From the NCBI GenBank assembly GCA_002422915.1, contig DITV01000004.1:79890-143889 (forward strand): a stretch of 64,000 nt of DNA, written 5' to 3'. The DNA is from Candidatus Saccharibacteria bacterium UBA6175 (lineage in GTDB: Bacteria > Patescibacteriota > Saccharimonadia > Saccharimonadales > Saccharimonadaceae). This document shows positions 8,062 through 16,391 of the stretch, piece by piece. A program made the position numbers and the translations under genes. The notes under the pieces are model-generated. The model did no database searches, was not told where the DNA came from, and worked only from the letters and a program-made list of their open reading frames with translations. Within the stretch, counting starts at the first letter, position 1, and every line of letters starts with the position of its first letter.

Positions 8062-9693
8062 CTACTTAGTATATGTGGTTTTTACGGTATGAGCTAACGC
8101 TGCGGACTGCTTAGCAGCCTTTGCCGCCTTAATGAATTCCACGAACAATGGGTGCGCCCTGCTCGGACGACTCTTAAACTCAGGGTGTGCTTGCGTCGCA
8201 ATAAAGTAAGGGTGGTCAGTTGCTTCAACAAACTCTACGAGACTCCCATCGGGTGAAGCGCCACTTACTCGCAGTCCACCCTTGGTAATGTCGGCGAGGT
8301 ATGCCTGGTTAACTTCATAGCGATGGCGATGACGCTCACTGACCGACGTGGCGCCGTACACCTTTGCAGCAAGTGATCCCTCGGTAAGCGTCGCCGGATA
8401 ACTCCCCAGTCGAAGCGTTCCGCCGGTCGATTCCTTACCTGCTTGGCCGTCCATAATATACACAACATTGTAAGGTGTTTGCTCATCGAATTCGGTGCTG
8501 TTGGCGCCTTCGAGACCAGCTCGACGAGCAGCGGCAACCACCGCAACTTGCAAGCCCAAACAGAGTCCAAGATACGGCGTTTTATGCTCAATTGCATAAT
8601 CGGCTGCCGCTACTTTACCTTCAATCCCACGACCTCCAAAGCCTCCGGGTACCAGTATGCCGTCCATCCGAGCGAAATCTTCATCAGTTACTTCTTCCGC
8701 ATTCAGCCATTCCAGATCTAGGCCAACCTGTTCGGCCCAGGCTGCTGCTTTTAGTGCTTCAATGACTGAAATGTAGGTGTCTTCGTTATCGAGATACTTC
8801 GCGACCATGCCAATACGGACGCGGTCTTCATACTCAGTTGCCTGGGCGGTGACCAGACTACGCCACTGAGACAGGTGCGCCGGCGCGGTATTTCCAGTGA
8901 ATCGCTCGAGCACTCCACCTATACCACTTGCGGCAATGGTCAGCGGTACTTCGTAGACGGTATGTGCATTCGGCAGTAATATCACCGCATCTTCAGGAAC
9001 ACCGCTAAAGCGGGCGATCTTTTCGGCAATCACATGTGGCGCGGGTTCGTCGGTGCGGACCACCACACAATCCGGCACAATACCAAAGCCGCGCAGCTCG
9101 TTGAGCGCATTTTGGGCTGGTTTTGATTTAAATTCTTTACTCGTCGCAATAAATGGTACGTACACCACGTGCACATAAAAACAGTTCTCACGACCAACAC
9201 GGTTCGCAAAATCACGGATTGCCTCAACAAAGCTGAGGCCTTCGTAGTCCCCGACCGTTCCGCCAATTTCAACAATATGCACATCAGAGTCTCCGGCGGC
9301 ATCCGCAATCGCATCTTTAATCGCGCCCGTAAGGTGCGGGACAAGTTGGACGGTTTGGCCATGAAATTTTCCAGCCCGTTCATCTTCAATCAACTGAAGC
9401 AGAAGCTTCCCAGAGAGCGTCGCGTTCTTTTGGGTAAGCTCCAGGTCGAGGAAACGCTCATAATGCCCTAAATCAAGGTCGGTTTCGGCTCCATCAATCG
9501 TCACAAAACACTCGCCGTGTTCCTTTGGATTTAAAAGACCCGCATCTACATTGAGATACGGATCACATTTTTGAATAGAGACGGTGCTGCCCTTAGCTTG
9601 TAGGATGGCACCTATACTCGCTGCGGTAATACCCTTACCGACGCCAGACAGCACTCCTCCAGTTACAAAGATATATTTTTGTGTTTTGCCCAT
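8062..9693 (-). CDS. pyrG: CTP synthase
   Basis: Converts UTP to CTP with glutamine as nitrogen donor. 543 residues from MGKTQKYIFVTGG. Synthase domain P-loop GGVLSGVGKGI, then a class I glutamine amidotransferase domain with the nucleophile in GLCLGLQVAV and the His-Glu dyad in THPEF-like AQAHPEFKSRP. I chose the ATG at 9693 because GGAGGTG lies 10 bases upstream; the ATG six codons earlier overlaps that site. Confidence 0.97.
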   Translation of the reverse strand: MGKTQKYIFVTGGVLSGVGKGITAASIGAILQAKGSTVSIQKCDPYLNVDAGLLNPKEHGECFVTIDGAETDLDLGHYERFLDLELTQKNATLSGKLLLQLIEDERAGKFHGQTVQLVPHLTGAIKDAIADAAGDSDVHIVEIGGTVGDYEGLSFVEAIRDFANRVGRENCFYVHVVYVPFIATSKEFKSKPAQNALNELRGFGIVPDCVVVRTDEPAPHVIAEKIARFSGVPEDAVILLPNAHTVYEVPLTIAASGIGGVLERFTGNTAPAHLSQWRSLVTAQATEYEDRVRIGMVAKYLDNEDTYISVIEALKAAAWAEQVGLDLEWLNAEEVTDEDFARMDGILVPGGFGGRGIEGKVAAADYAIEHKTPYLGLCLGLQVAVVAAARRAGLEGANSTEFDEQTPYNVVYIMDGQAGKESTGGTLRLGSYPATLTEGSLAAKVYGATSVSERHRHRYEVNQAYLADITKGGLRVSGASPDGSLVEFVEATDHPYFIATQAHPEFKSRPSRAHPLFVEFIKAAKAAKQSAALAHTVKTTYTK

Positions 9694-9779
9694 GTTTGTG
9701 TGCACCTCCATGGGATTTCATTGTAGCACCAAAACACACCAAAGCGCTATATGCACGGTGTTGTATTATTATCACTACA

Positions 9780-10982
9780 CTAGATATGGTGTTTCAGGTG
9801 GATTGTGGCGGCGTGCGCCTGCTTCTCGTAGCGGTGCAGTGGGCGATCACCCATCTCCCAGGCCTTTTGAAGTGGAGCCAGTACTTCCCATGAGCGTCGA
9901 ATCTCATCAGATGTCGTAAATAAATACTTTTCACCGTTCATTGCGGCAATCAGGACGCGCTCATACGCCTCAGACACTCCATCGAAGCTGGACGTCACCT
10001 CTCCCTCAACGAACACGTCTTTACTGCCGTCACGATACGTTAATGAGATAGCGGTTTTCTTTTCATGAAGCTGCTTCCCCGTCACTAGTCGGATTGGCAC
10101 ACCCTGCCAACGAGGGTCGTTGCTCTTAAGATCAATTGAAACGAACGTCTCGACAGTGCTTCCAGGGTTATCCACTTCATCGGTGTAGCCATCATACTGT
10201 GCTCTAGTAGTTTGCTCTGGGTCTACTGGGTCTAACTGGGTAAGCGCGTCGCGTCGCGCACCCGGTAGCGCCGATAGCTCACCGAGGCCAACCGGCACCA
10301 TCAACACAAGCGCTAGCAACTGCATTAAATGTCCTTGAATGACGTCTCGCAGCGCACCAGTTTGTTCATAAAACTGAGCCCTGTCTTCAATCCCGAGCGT
10401 CTCATACGCTGTAATCTCGATTGATTCAACCGTCTCCGCACTCCAACTGTGGTGGTGTGAGTCAGCTGTTGCGCGAAGCTGAAGCAAGCCAACAGCAACT
10501 TCTTTGGCCATATAGTGATCGATTCGGTACACTTGATCATCTTTAAAAAAGCGAGCGGTTCGTTCGATAAACTCATTGGCGCTGGCAAGATCAAACCCAA
10601 ATGGCTTCTCGAACAAAAGCTTTACATTCGACCCATTGAGACCGGCTTGACCAAGAAAATCAGCAATGTCAGCGGCAGCTCCCGGAGGTACCGACAGGTA
10701 TATAACGGCCTGCTCATCGTCCTGAAGGGCCAAGGATTCTTTCAATCCTCGGTAATCGTCTGCCATCGCCAGGTCCATTGTGTGTACACGCGTAATTGGC
10801 GTCAGCAGCGAGCTATGCGTCGCGTCAGAAATAAGCTCAGCAACGTCGAGTTCTCGGCGAGAAACGCCAAGAATCGACAGTTCCGGCAGGTCATGATGCT
10901 CCACGATTTCGTGAAGTGCAGGGAGGAGTTTCCGGCGACTTAAATCACCAGTAATTCCAAAGATAACAAGTTTTGTATGCAT
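9780..10982 (-). CDS. zwf: Glucose-6-phosphate dehydrogenase, short form
   Basis: Oxidises glucose 6-phosphate to 6-phosphogluconolactone, the entry step of the oxidative pentose phosphate path. 400 residues from MHTKLVIFGITGDLS (nucleotide-binding GxTGDLxxR). Catalytic motif RIDHYMAKE (family RIDHYLGKE) and EKPFGFDLASA are intact. It is some 90 residues shorter than the E. coli enzyme, the loss being spread over the C-terminal half. The ATG at 10982 is 6 bases after TATAAT (10989-10994), which also fixes the start over the longer reading. Confidence 0.93.
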   Translation of the reverse strand: MHTKLVIFGITGDLSRRKLLPALHEIVEHHDLPELSILGVSRRELDVAELISDATHSSLLTPITRVHTMDLAMADDYRGLKESLALQDDEQAVIYLSVPPGAAADIADFLGQAGLNGSNVKLLFEKPFGFDLASANEFIERTARFFKDDQVYRIDHYMAKEVAVGLLQLRATADSHHHSWSAETVESIEITAYETLGIEDRAQFYEQTGALRDVIQGHLMQLLALVLMVPVGLGELSALPGARRDALTQLDPVDPEQTTRAQYDGYTDEVDNPGSTVETFVSIDLKSNDPRWQGVPIRLVTGKQLHEKKTAISLTYRDGSKDVFVEGEVTSSFDGVSEAYERVLIAAMNGEKYLFTTSDEIRRSWEVLAPLQKAWEMGDRPLHRYEKQAHAATIHLKHHI

Positions 10983-10988
10983 TACTTT

Positions 10989-10994
10989 ATTATA
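10989..10994 (-). promoter_or_regulatory. -10 element of zwf, leaderless spacing
   Basis: TATAAT on the minus strand, 6 bases before the zwf ATG and inside the 3' end of the YecM-like gene. Confidence 0.55.
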
Positions 10995-11523
10995 CGACGT
11001 CAGCCTGTCTTGCCGCTTCTTTCGCAAGAGCTTCTTCGATACGTATCACAGCACCAATGTTCAGCTGGTGAAACTTGACTGAAATTCCGTGCTCACGAAA
11101 CTTTAGCTCAGGATTTACGGTGCGATTCATCGCATCTCTTTTAAAAGGGAGCTCTTGATGCCTCTGCTCGAAATCTGTCAGAAGTCCTCTCGTCACAAAC
11201 TCAGCGTGCTCAAGGCCAGAAGGATAGGGCGACGATGTTTTTGGGGCAGCGACTTCCAAGAAATCAACTGTCCACCCTCCGCTCACGATCGGCTCGTCGA
11301 GGCGTACCACTGCAATCGGCCTGCCCTCTACCTCGACTTCACCGAGTGAAACGCCAAGCAATCCAAACGTTTTAATTGCTCTGTGATACTCTTCCATCGT
11401 CTCTGTGCGATAACAAAGATGGTCGAGCTGCGATAACTCATCAGGATGGATTCCAACTTCTTTGAATACGGTGTTTATTCGATCAATTGTTGCATCGTAA
11501 TCACCGATACTACGGTTGCTCAT
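10990..11523 (-). CDS. VOC-fold protein, YecM-like
   Basis: 177 residues resembling YecM, a vicinal-oxygen-chelate fold protein of unknown substrate. Recognisable segments: LDHLCYRTETMEEY near the N terminus, GRPIAVVRL and a second half with GLEHAEFV and KFREHGISVKFHQ. It starts 4 bases after the end of nrdB and is probably co-transcribed with the nrd genes. Confidence 0.75.
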   Translation of the reverse strand: MSNRSIGDYDATIDRINTVFKEVGIHPDELSQLDHLCYRTETMEEYHRAIKTFGLLGVSLGEVEVEGRPIAVVRLDEPIVSGGWTVDFLEVAAPKTSSPYPSGLEHAEFVTRGLLTDFEQRHQELPFKRDAMNRTVNPELKFREHGISVKFHQLNIGAVIRIEEALAKEAARQADVV

Positions 11524-11527
11524 ATCG

Positions 11528-12514
11528 TTACTTTGGCGCAGATGCGTTGACTTCGTAGCTAGTGTTGGTTGCTTCGAAGAAATTCACGAGCTGCAGGGTG
11601 TCGTTGGCACCGGCCATCCACTTAGCTGGGTTTGACGCCTTATAGTGTGGTTCAAAGCCAAGCTCTTCCAGGCGGCGGTCGGCCAGGTACTTCACGTACT
11701 GGTTGATGTAGTCGCTGTTAAGGCCCAGGATACCGTTTGGTAGCAAGTCCTTGTTGTAAGCTTCTTCCATTTCAACGCCGTCAAGAATCATTTGCTTAAT
11801 TTCTGCAGCAAATTCTTCAGTTTGAAGGTCCTCGTTTTCTTCAAGGACGGTCAAAATCAGGTTGATGCCGAACTTAAGGTGCAGGCTCTCGTCGCGCACC
11901 ACCCAGTCAATCAAGCTCGCGAAGTTACGGAGTAAGTTTCGTTGGCGGAATGAAAGCGCCACCATGAAGCCACTGTAGAACCAAATGCCTTCCAGGATGA
12001 CGTTGTAGGCAACGAGGTTACGAACAAAGTCTTTCTTCCCTTCGGTTGTGGTAATATCGAGTGTTTGCTCGGTCATGCGAGAGATGTACTTGGTTTCGAA
12101 GGCTTCTTTGCGCGCCATTGAAGGCGTGTCGATGTGTGCGTCGTACGCTTTTTCACGATCGATCGGGAAGGTCTCAAGGACGTATTCGAAGCTCATGCAG
12201 TGATTGGCTTCTTCCCACATCTGCTTTGCAAGGTACAAGTGACATTCAGGCGCGTTTACATACGGATAGACGCCAAACGCGAGTGCCTTGTTCACGATCA
12301 ATTCGTTCGGGTTGAAGTAGCTCATCAAGAACGTGATCGCGTGGCGCTCTTCGTCACTCATCTTCTTCCAGTCGGCCAAGTCCTGTCCGAGCTGAATTTC
12401 ATTTGGAAACCAGGTGTTTGCAACAGCTTGGTTATACAGATCCATTGCCCACTGGTACTTAACTGGCTTTAAGCGGAGTCCTTCTTGAATTCCGGTTCCT
12501 AAAATTCCTGGCAT
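11528..12514 (-). CDS. nrdB: Ribonucleotide reductase small subunit, class Ic-type
   Basis: Radical-generating subunit that drives reduction of ribonucleotides by NrdA. 328 residues, ferritin-like helical fold. By position against E. coli NrdB the metal ligands are Glu71 (Asp in class Ia), Glu102, His105, Glu175, Glu209 and His212. The residue four after His105, where E. coli has the radical tyrosine, is Phe109. Asp-to-Glu plus Tyr-to-Phe is the signature of Mn/Fe class Ic enzymes such as that of Chlamydia. Start ATG preceded by AAAGGAGAATAT. Order on the minus strand is nrdA, a 57-codon gene, nrdB. Confidence 0.95.
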   Translation of the reverse strand: MPGILGTGIQEGLRLKPVKYQWAMDLYNQAVANTWFPNEIQLGQDLADWKKMSDEERHAITFLMSYFNPNELIVNKALAFGVYPYVNAPECHLYLAKQMWEEANHCMSFEYVLETFPIDREKAYDAHIDTPSMARKEAFETKYISRMTEQTLDITTTEGKKDFVRNLVAYNVILEGIWFYSGFMVALSFRQRNLLRNFASLIDWVVRDESLHLKFGINLILTVLEENEDLQTEEFAAEIKQMILDGVEMEEAYNKDLLPNGILGLNSDYINQYVKYLADRRLEELGFEPHYKASNPAKWMAGANDTLQLVNFFEATNTSYEVNASAPK

Positions 12515-12552
12515 ATATTCTCCTTTAATTGTTCTTATTATTTTTCGCTAGA

Positions 12553-12726
12553 TTATTGGCAGCCTTCACACATTGTCAGGTCGGCGGGGTCAAGTGGGGC
12601 GGCGACCATCCCTCGTGCAGCGGCTTCATCTTGTGCTTGCTGCTGGGCGTTCGCCATAGCTGCGTCAATTGCGGCAAGTTTTTCTTCAAGTGACATTGTG
12701 TCGTTGATGATAGTTGATGCGTTCAT
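12553..12726 (-). CDS. 57-residue protein carrying the NrdA-type redox Cys tail
   Basis: Starts 3 bases after the nrdA stop codon and ends in PADLTMCEGCQ. A C-terminal CxxC-Gln end preceded by a flexible Ala/Pro-rich stretch is what class I NrdA proteins normally carry at their own C terminus, where the two Cys re-reduce the active-site disulfide and then receive electrons from thioredoxin. The nrdA product here lacks it. The rest of this small protein is an amphipathic helix (MSLEEKLAAIDAAMANAQQQ) that could dock to a partner. No frameshift would simply fuse it; it has its own ATG. Function in trans is inference. Confidence 0.85.
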   Translation of the reverse strand: MNASTIINDTMSLEEKLAAIDAAMANAQQQAQDEAAARGMVAAPLDPADLTMCEGCQ

Positions 12727-12729
12727 GTT

Positions 12730-15132
12730 CTATACTCCCACTTCTTGTTTTTTGGCAAAGCCGAATCCTGATTTTCGCGGTCCGTCCATGCTTTCTGTTT
12801 TATTTACTTTCACGGTTGACTGTTCAGCGGTGTGTCGTGGCTTCATGTGTAGGTAATAGGTCGTTTTGAGGCCACGTTTCCAAGCGGCGGTGTAAATGTC
12901 GACCATGTCGTCAATTTCACGCGTCTCGAGGTACATGTTTCGGCTAATTGCTTGGTCGACCCATTTCTGCGCACGAGCGGCGACTTCAATGAAGCTGTAT
13001 GGGCTCAGTTGGAAGCTCGTCTTGTACACGTCTTTCAGGTGCTGCGGAATTGCGTCGATCGTCTGGACGTCACCTTGCAAACGAAGGATGTCTTCCTTGA
13101 CATCATCCCAAATGCCCAGTTCCTTCAAGTCATGAACGAGGTTCGTATTCACTTCAAGGAACTTTCCGTTAAGCGTTGCTCGCGAGAAGATCTGTGCGAA
13201 CTGTGGGTCGAGGCCTGGAGTAGTGCCGGCAATGTGAGCAATGTTCGCGGTTGGCGCAACAGCCATAAGTGTTGCATTGCGCATACCCTTCTTCACTTTG
13301 GCGCGAAGCGTGTCCCAGTCGAGTCGCATCTTACGGTTGACTTCAACTTTCACTTTGCGGTCGGTGGCAAGCTCGTCGATGGTATCAAATGGCAACATTC
13401 CCTTACTCCAACCGCTGCCTTCATATGCTGGGTATGAACCATATTTCTGTGCAAGATTAGCCGATTCATCGATCGCATAGTAACTAATGTATTCAGCCAG
13501 TTGGTCGACAAGGTCGTAGGCTTCTTCTGATTCATAGCTGTAGCCGAGTCGTTCAATCACATCGGTGAAGCCCATGAAGCCAAGGCCAAGTGCGCGGTTC
13601 TGCTTGTTTGAGTTCATCGCTTCAGGGATTGGTGTGTTGGTAATGTCAACCAAGTTGTCGAGTTGGCGAATGGCGCTGCGTGAACTTTCAGCCAATCGTT
13701 CCCAGTCCCATGTCTTATCTTCTTTCAGGTGGGCTGACAAGTTGATACTCACCAAATTACAAACGGCAGTGTTGTCGGCGTCTTGAGGCAACGTGATTTC
13801 GGTACAGAGGTTCGACAAGTGAATGGTTGACGTGTTGTTGTTCAAGGCACGAACATTAATCGTATCTTTCCAGGTGAGCCACGGGTGGCTGGTTGCTTGC
13901 AGGGTGATCAAAATCTGACGGAATTGATCGCGGGCAGGAATCTTAATGAACTCGCGCATCTTCCCCGCTTCGGCCTTTTTAATGTACTCTTTGTAGGCTT
14001 TTGAGAATTCGGCACCGTACAGCTCGGGCAAGTCTGAGACTTCCGCTGGGTCAAACAAGTACCAGTCTTCGTTGTTCTCGACTCGCTTCATAAACTCATC
14101 ACTGATGAACACGGCCGTGTTCGCAAGACGAGTACGAAGGTACGGGTCACCAGAGTTCTGCTTCAGGTCGAGGAATTCTGGAAAGTTCATGTGCCAGTTC
14201 TCCATATACAGAGCGGCGGCACCAGCCTTCTTACCCTTACGAGAGACCGCAAACAACGCAGTATCGATCATCTTCATGAATGGAATGGGACCAGTCGACT
14301 CGGTGTTGGTCGTCTTAACCGGAGACCCCGCTGCTCGGAGCTTGTTCAAGCTGATTCCGATTCCCCCGGTTCCTTTAGCGATCCACATTACGTCACGCAC
14401 ACCCTTGGCAATTGACTCCATGTCGTCTTGCACTTCAATCAGGAAACAGTTCGATAATTGTGGGAACGAACCACCAGCATTTACACGAGTTGAGCCACCA
14501 GGAACGTAGTCAAGGCTGCTCATGTGTTCGTAGAAGTCGAGTGCACAGGCGGTTGGATCTTCTGCGTTGAAGCTCAGGCCCATGGCAATACGCATGTGCG
14601 TAAATTGTGGCACCTCAATTGGATCACCATTTTGCTTGCGGAGTGCGTAGCGATTCTTGTTGGTGACGACGCCGAGATATTTGCTAAGTTCATCTTTTGA
14701 AGGATCAAGTGCCTTGGCGAGTTTCTTGAGGTCAAACACCTTACCGTTCATGCGCTCATCGAGCAGACCATCCGCGACGCCTTGTTTCAAGTAATCCGCG
14801 AATTTCTCTTCGTGAAGCTTCTTCAACTCGCTTGGGTTCTTATATTCGCCAAGAATTTTGCGGTAGATGTTCTTCAGAAGGAGTCGTTTTGCAACGATAT
14901 CGAAGTCAGGATCGTCTTTCACGTTTTGAAGTGCCGTGTGCATGACCGCTTCGTCGAGCTGTTCGGTCGTTATACCGTCGAAGAGTGTCAGCTGCAGTTC
15001 AGACGCAACCTGAACAACTTTACTTATTTGGTCGGGCAGTCCCTCGGTTGCCTCAACCAACGCCAGATTGATTTGATTGGCGTCGAATGGTTCGCGGGTG
15101 CCGTCTCGCTTAACCACTGTGATTGAACTCAT
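12730..15132 (-). CDS. nrdA: Ribonucleotide reductase large subunit lacking the C-terminal Cys pair
   Basis: Catalytic subunit for making deoxynucleotides. 800 residues. One ATP-cone domain (about residues 1-90), then the ten-stranded barrel: Cys229 in LSNCFL and Cys458 in AVCNL (active-site dithiol), Asn441-Cys443-Glu445 in NLCTEI (thiyl radical site), and Tyr759-Tyr760 in KTTYY (radical path). The protein ends ...GFAKKQEVGV with no Cys in the last 300-odd residues, so the usual redox tail is missing; it appears instead in the next small gene. Palindromes and a structured leader lie upstream. Confidence 0.96.
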   Translation of the reverse strand: MSSITVVKRDGTREPFDANQINLALVEATEGLPDQISKVVQVASELQLTLFDGITTEQLDEAVMHTALQNVKDDPDFDIVAKRLLLKNIYRKILGEYKNPSELKKLHEEKFADYLKQGVADGLLDERMNGKVFDLKKLAKALDPSKDELSKYLGVVTNKNRYALRKQNGDPIEVPQFTHMRIAMGLSFNAEDPTACALDFYEHMSSLDYVPGGSTRVNAGGSFPQLSNCFLIEVQDDMESIAKGVRDVMWIAKGTGGIGISLNKLRAAGSPVKTTNTESTGPIPFMKMIDTALFAVSRKGKKAGAAALYMENWHMNFPEFLDLKQNSGDPYLRTRLANTAVFISDEFMKRVENNEDWYLFDPAEVSDLPELYGAEFSKAYKEYIKKAEAGKMREFIKIPARDQFRQILITLQATSHPWLTWKDTINVRALNNNTSTIHLSNLCTEITLPQDADNTAVCNLVSINLSAHLKEDKTWDWERLAESSRSAIRQLDNLVDITNTPIPEAMNSNKQNRALGLGFMGFTDVIERLGYSYESEEAYDLVDQLAEYISYYAIDESANLAQKYGSYPAYEGSGWSKGMLPFDTIDELATDRKVKVEVNRKMRLDWDTLRAKVKKGMRNATLMAVAPTANIAHIAGTTPGLDPQFAQIFSRATLNGKFLEVNTNLVHDLKELGIWDDVKEDILRLQGDVQTIDAIPQHLKDVYKTSFQLSPYSFIEVAARAQKWVDQAISRNMYLETREIDDMVDIYTAAWKRGLKTTYYLHMKPRHTAEQSTVKVNKTESMDGPRKSGFGFAKKQEVGV

Positions 15133-15171
15133 TATATGTATCCCCTGCTACGTTGTTGTTTGTTATGTCCT

Positions 15172-15238
15172 ACACACCACCTCCCAAGTGCCCCGCTGTT
15201 CGGGGTGCATGAAAAACACCGGTGTAGCGGCCGTGTGT
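15172..15238 (-). promoter_or_regulatory. Structured leader of nrdA
   Basis: In the nrdA leader, ACACAC at the 5' side (15233-15238) pairs with GTGTGT (15172-15177) to enclose about 55 nt that contain a CCCCG/CGGGG hairpin (around 15190-15206) and competing pairs. It could be a regulatory RNA, but I could not match it to a known riboswitch class. Confidence 0.35.
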
Positions 15239-15270
15239 TCTCCTTGCCAAATGTGTATTTTGATGTCAGA

Positions 15271-15317
15271 ACTACATATGTAGTGCTTACGTAAGACTAT
15301 ATGCCCCCACATATAGT
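15271..15317 (-). promoter_or_regulatory. Palindromes upstream of nrdA, NrdR-box-like
   Basis: ACTACATATGTAGT (15271-15284) is a perfect 14-bp palindrome. ACTATATG (15296-15303) and CATATAGT (15310-15317) are a perfect inverted repeat whose centre is 29 bp away. NrdR, the usual repressor of bacterial nrd genes, binds paired AT-rich palindromes of the ACACTATATATAGTGT type about three helical turns apart, so these are plausible operators. Confidence 0.5.
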
Positions 15318-15423
15318 TTTTCAAGCGTTTTTATGCAAAAAAGTTTGGTAATTTTCACCACACAACCCATTCCGCTTATGCGACCTCTGTTGAATGATAA
15401 ATAGTGTTATGTTTCAAATTTAC

Positions 15424-15441
15424 AACGCTATATGTAGCGTT
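15424..15441. repeat. Palindrome between nrdA upstream region and tRNA-Ser(GGA)
   Basis: AACGCTA-TATG-TAGCGTT, 7-bp arms. It resembles the nrdA-proximal palindromes (shared CTATATG core) and lies just after the tRNA 3' end. Apart from the palindromes and leader listed, the 313 bases between nrdA and the tRNA hold no gene. Confidence 0.4.
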
Positions 15442-15445
15442 TTGT

Positions 15446-15535
15446 TGGCGGAGAGGATGAGATTCGAACTCACGGTACCATTGCTGGCACACACGCTTTC
15501 CAAGCGTGCGCCTTCAACCACTCGGCCACCTCTCC
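15446..15535 (-). tRNA. tRNA-Ser(GGA)
   Basis: Starts GGAGAGGTGG and ends CCTCTCCG-CCA with CCA encoded. Anticodon loop CTTGGAAAG gives GGA; the long variable arm (GTGCCAGC...GGTACC region) and GAGTTCGAATCTC T arm are typical of serine tRNAs. Confidence 0.95.
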
Positions 15536-15617
15536 AGTGCCCCAAGTATATCAGTTGTGATTTCCACGCCACAATGGCGGTTGCTACTAGGCGCATGAGC
15601 TCGCATAATGAGGGGTA

Positions 15618-16391
15618 ATGAGCACCGCCAAAACTCCTCCCGTCATTGTCCTCTCGCAGCTGTATAAGCGCTTTGGCCTCGGTGACGCCGAGCACTGTGC
15701 AATCGATGGAATCGACCTGACCATCAAAAAGGGTGAATTTATCGCGATTATGGGACCAAGTGGGTGCGGTAAAACAACCCTCTTAAATATTCTTGGATTG
15801 CTCGACTCTGATATCGAAGGCTCGTACGAACTCAACGGCGTGCCGGTTGCAACGATGAGCCGGCGGCGCCAAGCGCGCATTCGCAGTAAGCAGATTGGGT
15901 TTGTCTTTCAAAGTTTTAACCTCGTTTCACGGCTCACCGTCATTGAAAACGTTGCCCTCCCCCTTACCTATAAAGGACTGCGAAAGGTACAGCGGCTGGA
16001 ACGAGCCAGTGATATGCTGAAGACGTTTCATCTCAACGAGCGAGAATATTACTACCCACACCAGCTCTCGGGTGGACAAACCCAGCGTGTTGCGATTGCT
16101 CGCGCACTGGTCAATGAGCCGTCGATTATCCTCGCCGATGAGCCAACGGGCAACCTCGATTCACGCGCCAGCCACATCATTATGGAAGAGCTCTCTGATC
16201 TACATAAACGCGGTAACACGATTATTATGGTTACCCATAACCCGCGCCTGACCACCTATGCCAGTCGTGTCATTACCATGATTGACGGAACCATTGAAAG
16301 TGACACCCAGAAGAAAAGACGCACAAAAAAAGCTGCTCGAAAACGTCCATTGAGTGGAAAAAAGAAACTTTCAAAAAAGGCGACAACATGA
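15618..16391 (+). CDS. ABC transporter ATPase, MacB/LolD type
   Basis: 257 residues. Walker A GPSGCGKTTLLN, signature LSGGQTQRVAIARAL, Walker B IILADEPTGNLDS and H-loop VTHNPR, all in the arrangement of MacB/LolD-family ATPases. A 30-residue Lys/Arg-rich tail (KKRRTKKAARKRP...) follows the domain and is not usual for the family. Its stop overlaps the start of the permease gene by 4 bases. Exports an unknown substrate. Confidence 0.92.
   Translation: MSTAKTPPVIVLSQLYKRFGLGDAEHCAIDGIDLTIKKGEFIAIMGPSGCGKTTLLNILGLLDSDIEGSYELNGVPVATMSRRRQARIRSKQIGFVFQSFNLVSRLTVIENVALPLTYKGLRKVQRLERASDMLKTFHLNEREYYYPHQLSGGQTQRVAIARALVNEPSIILADEPTGNLDSRASHIIMEELSDLHKRGNTIIMVTHNPRLTTYASRVITMIDGTIESDTQKKRRTKKAARKRPLSGKKKLSKKATT

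Noticed and set aside
15172..15238. Known riboswitch before nrdA
   Set aside because: The length and closing stem recall purine-type aptamers, but the conserved loop and junction bases are absent; left as an unnamed structured leader.
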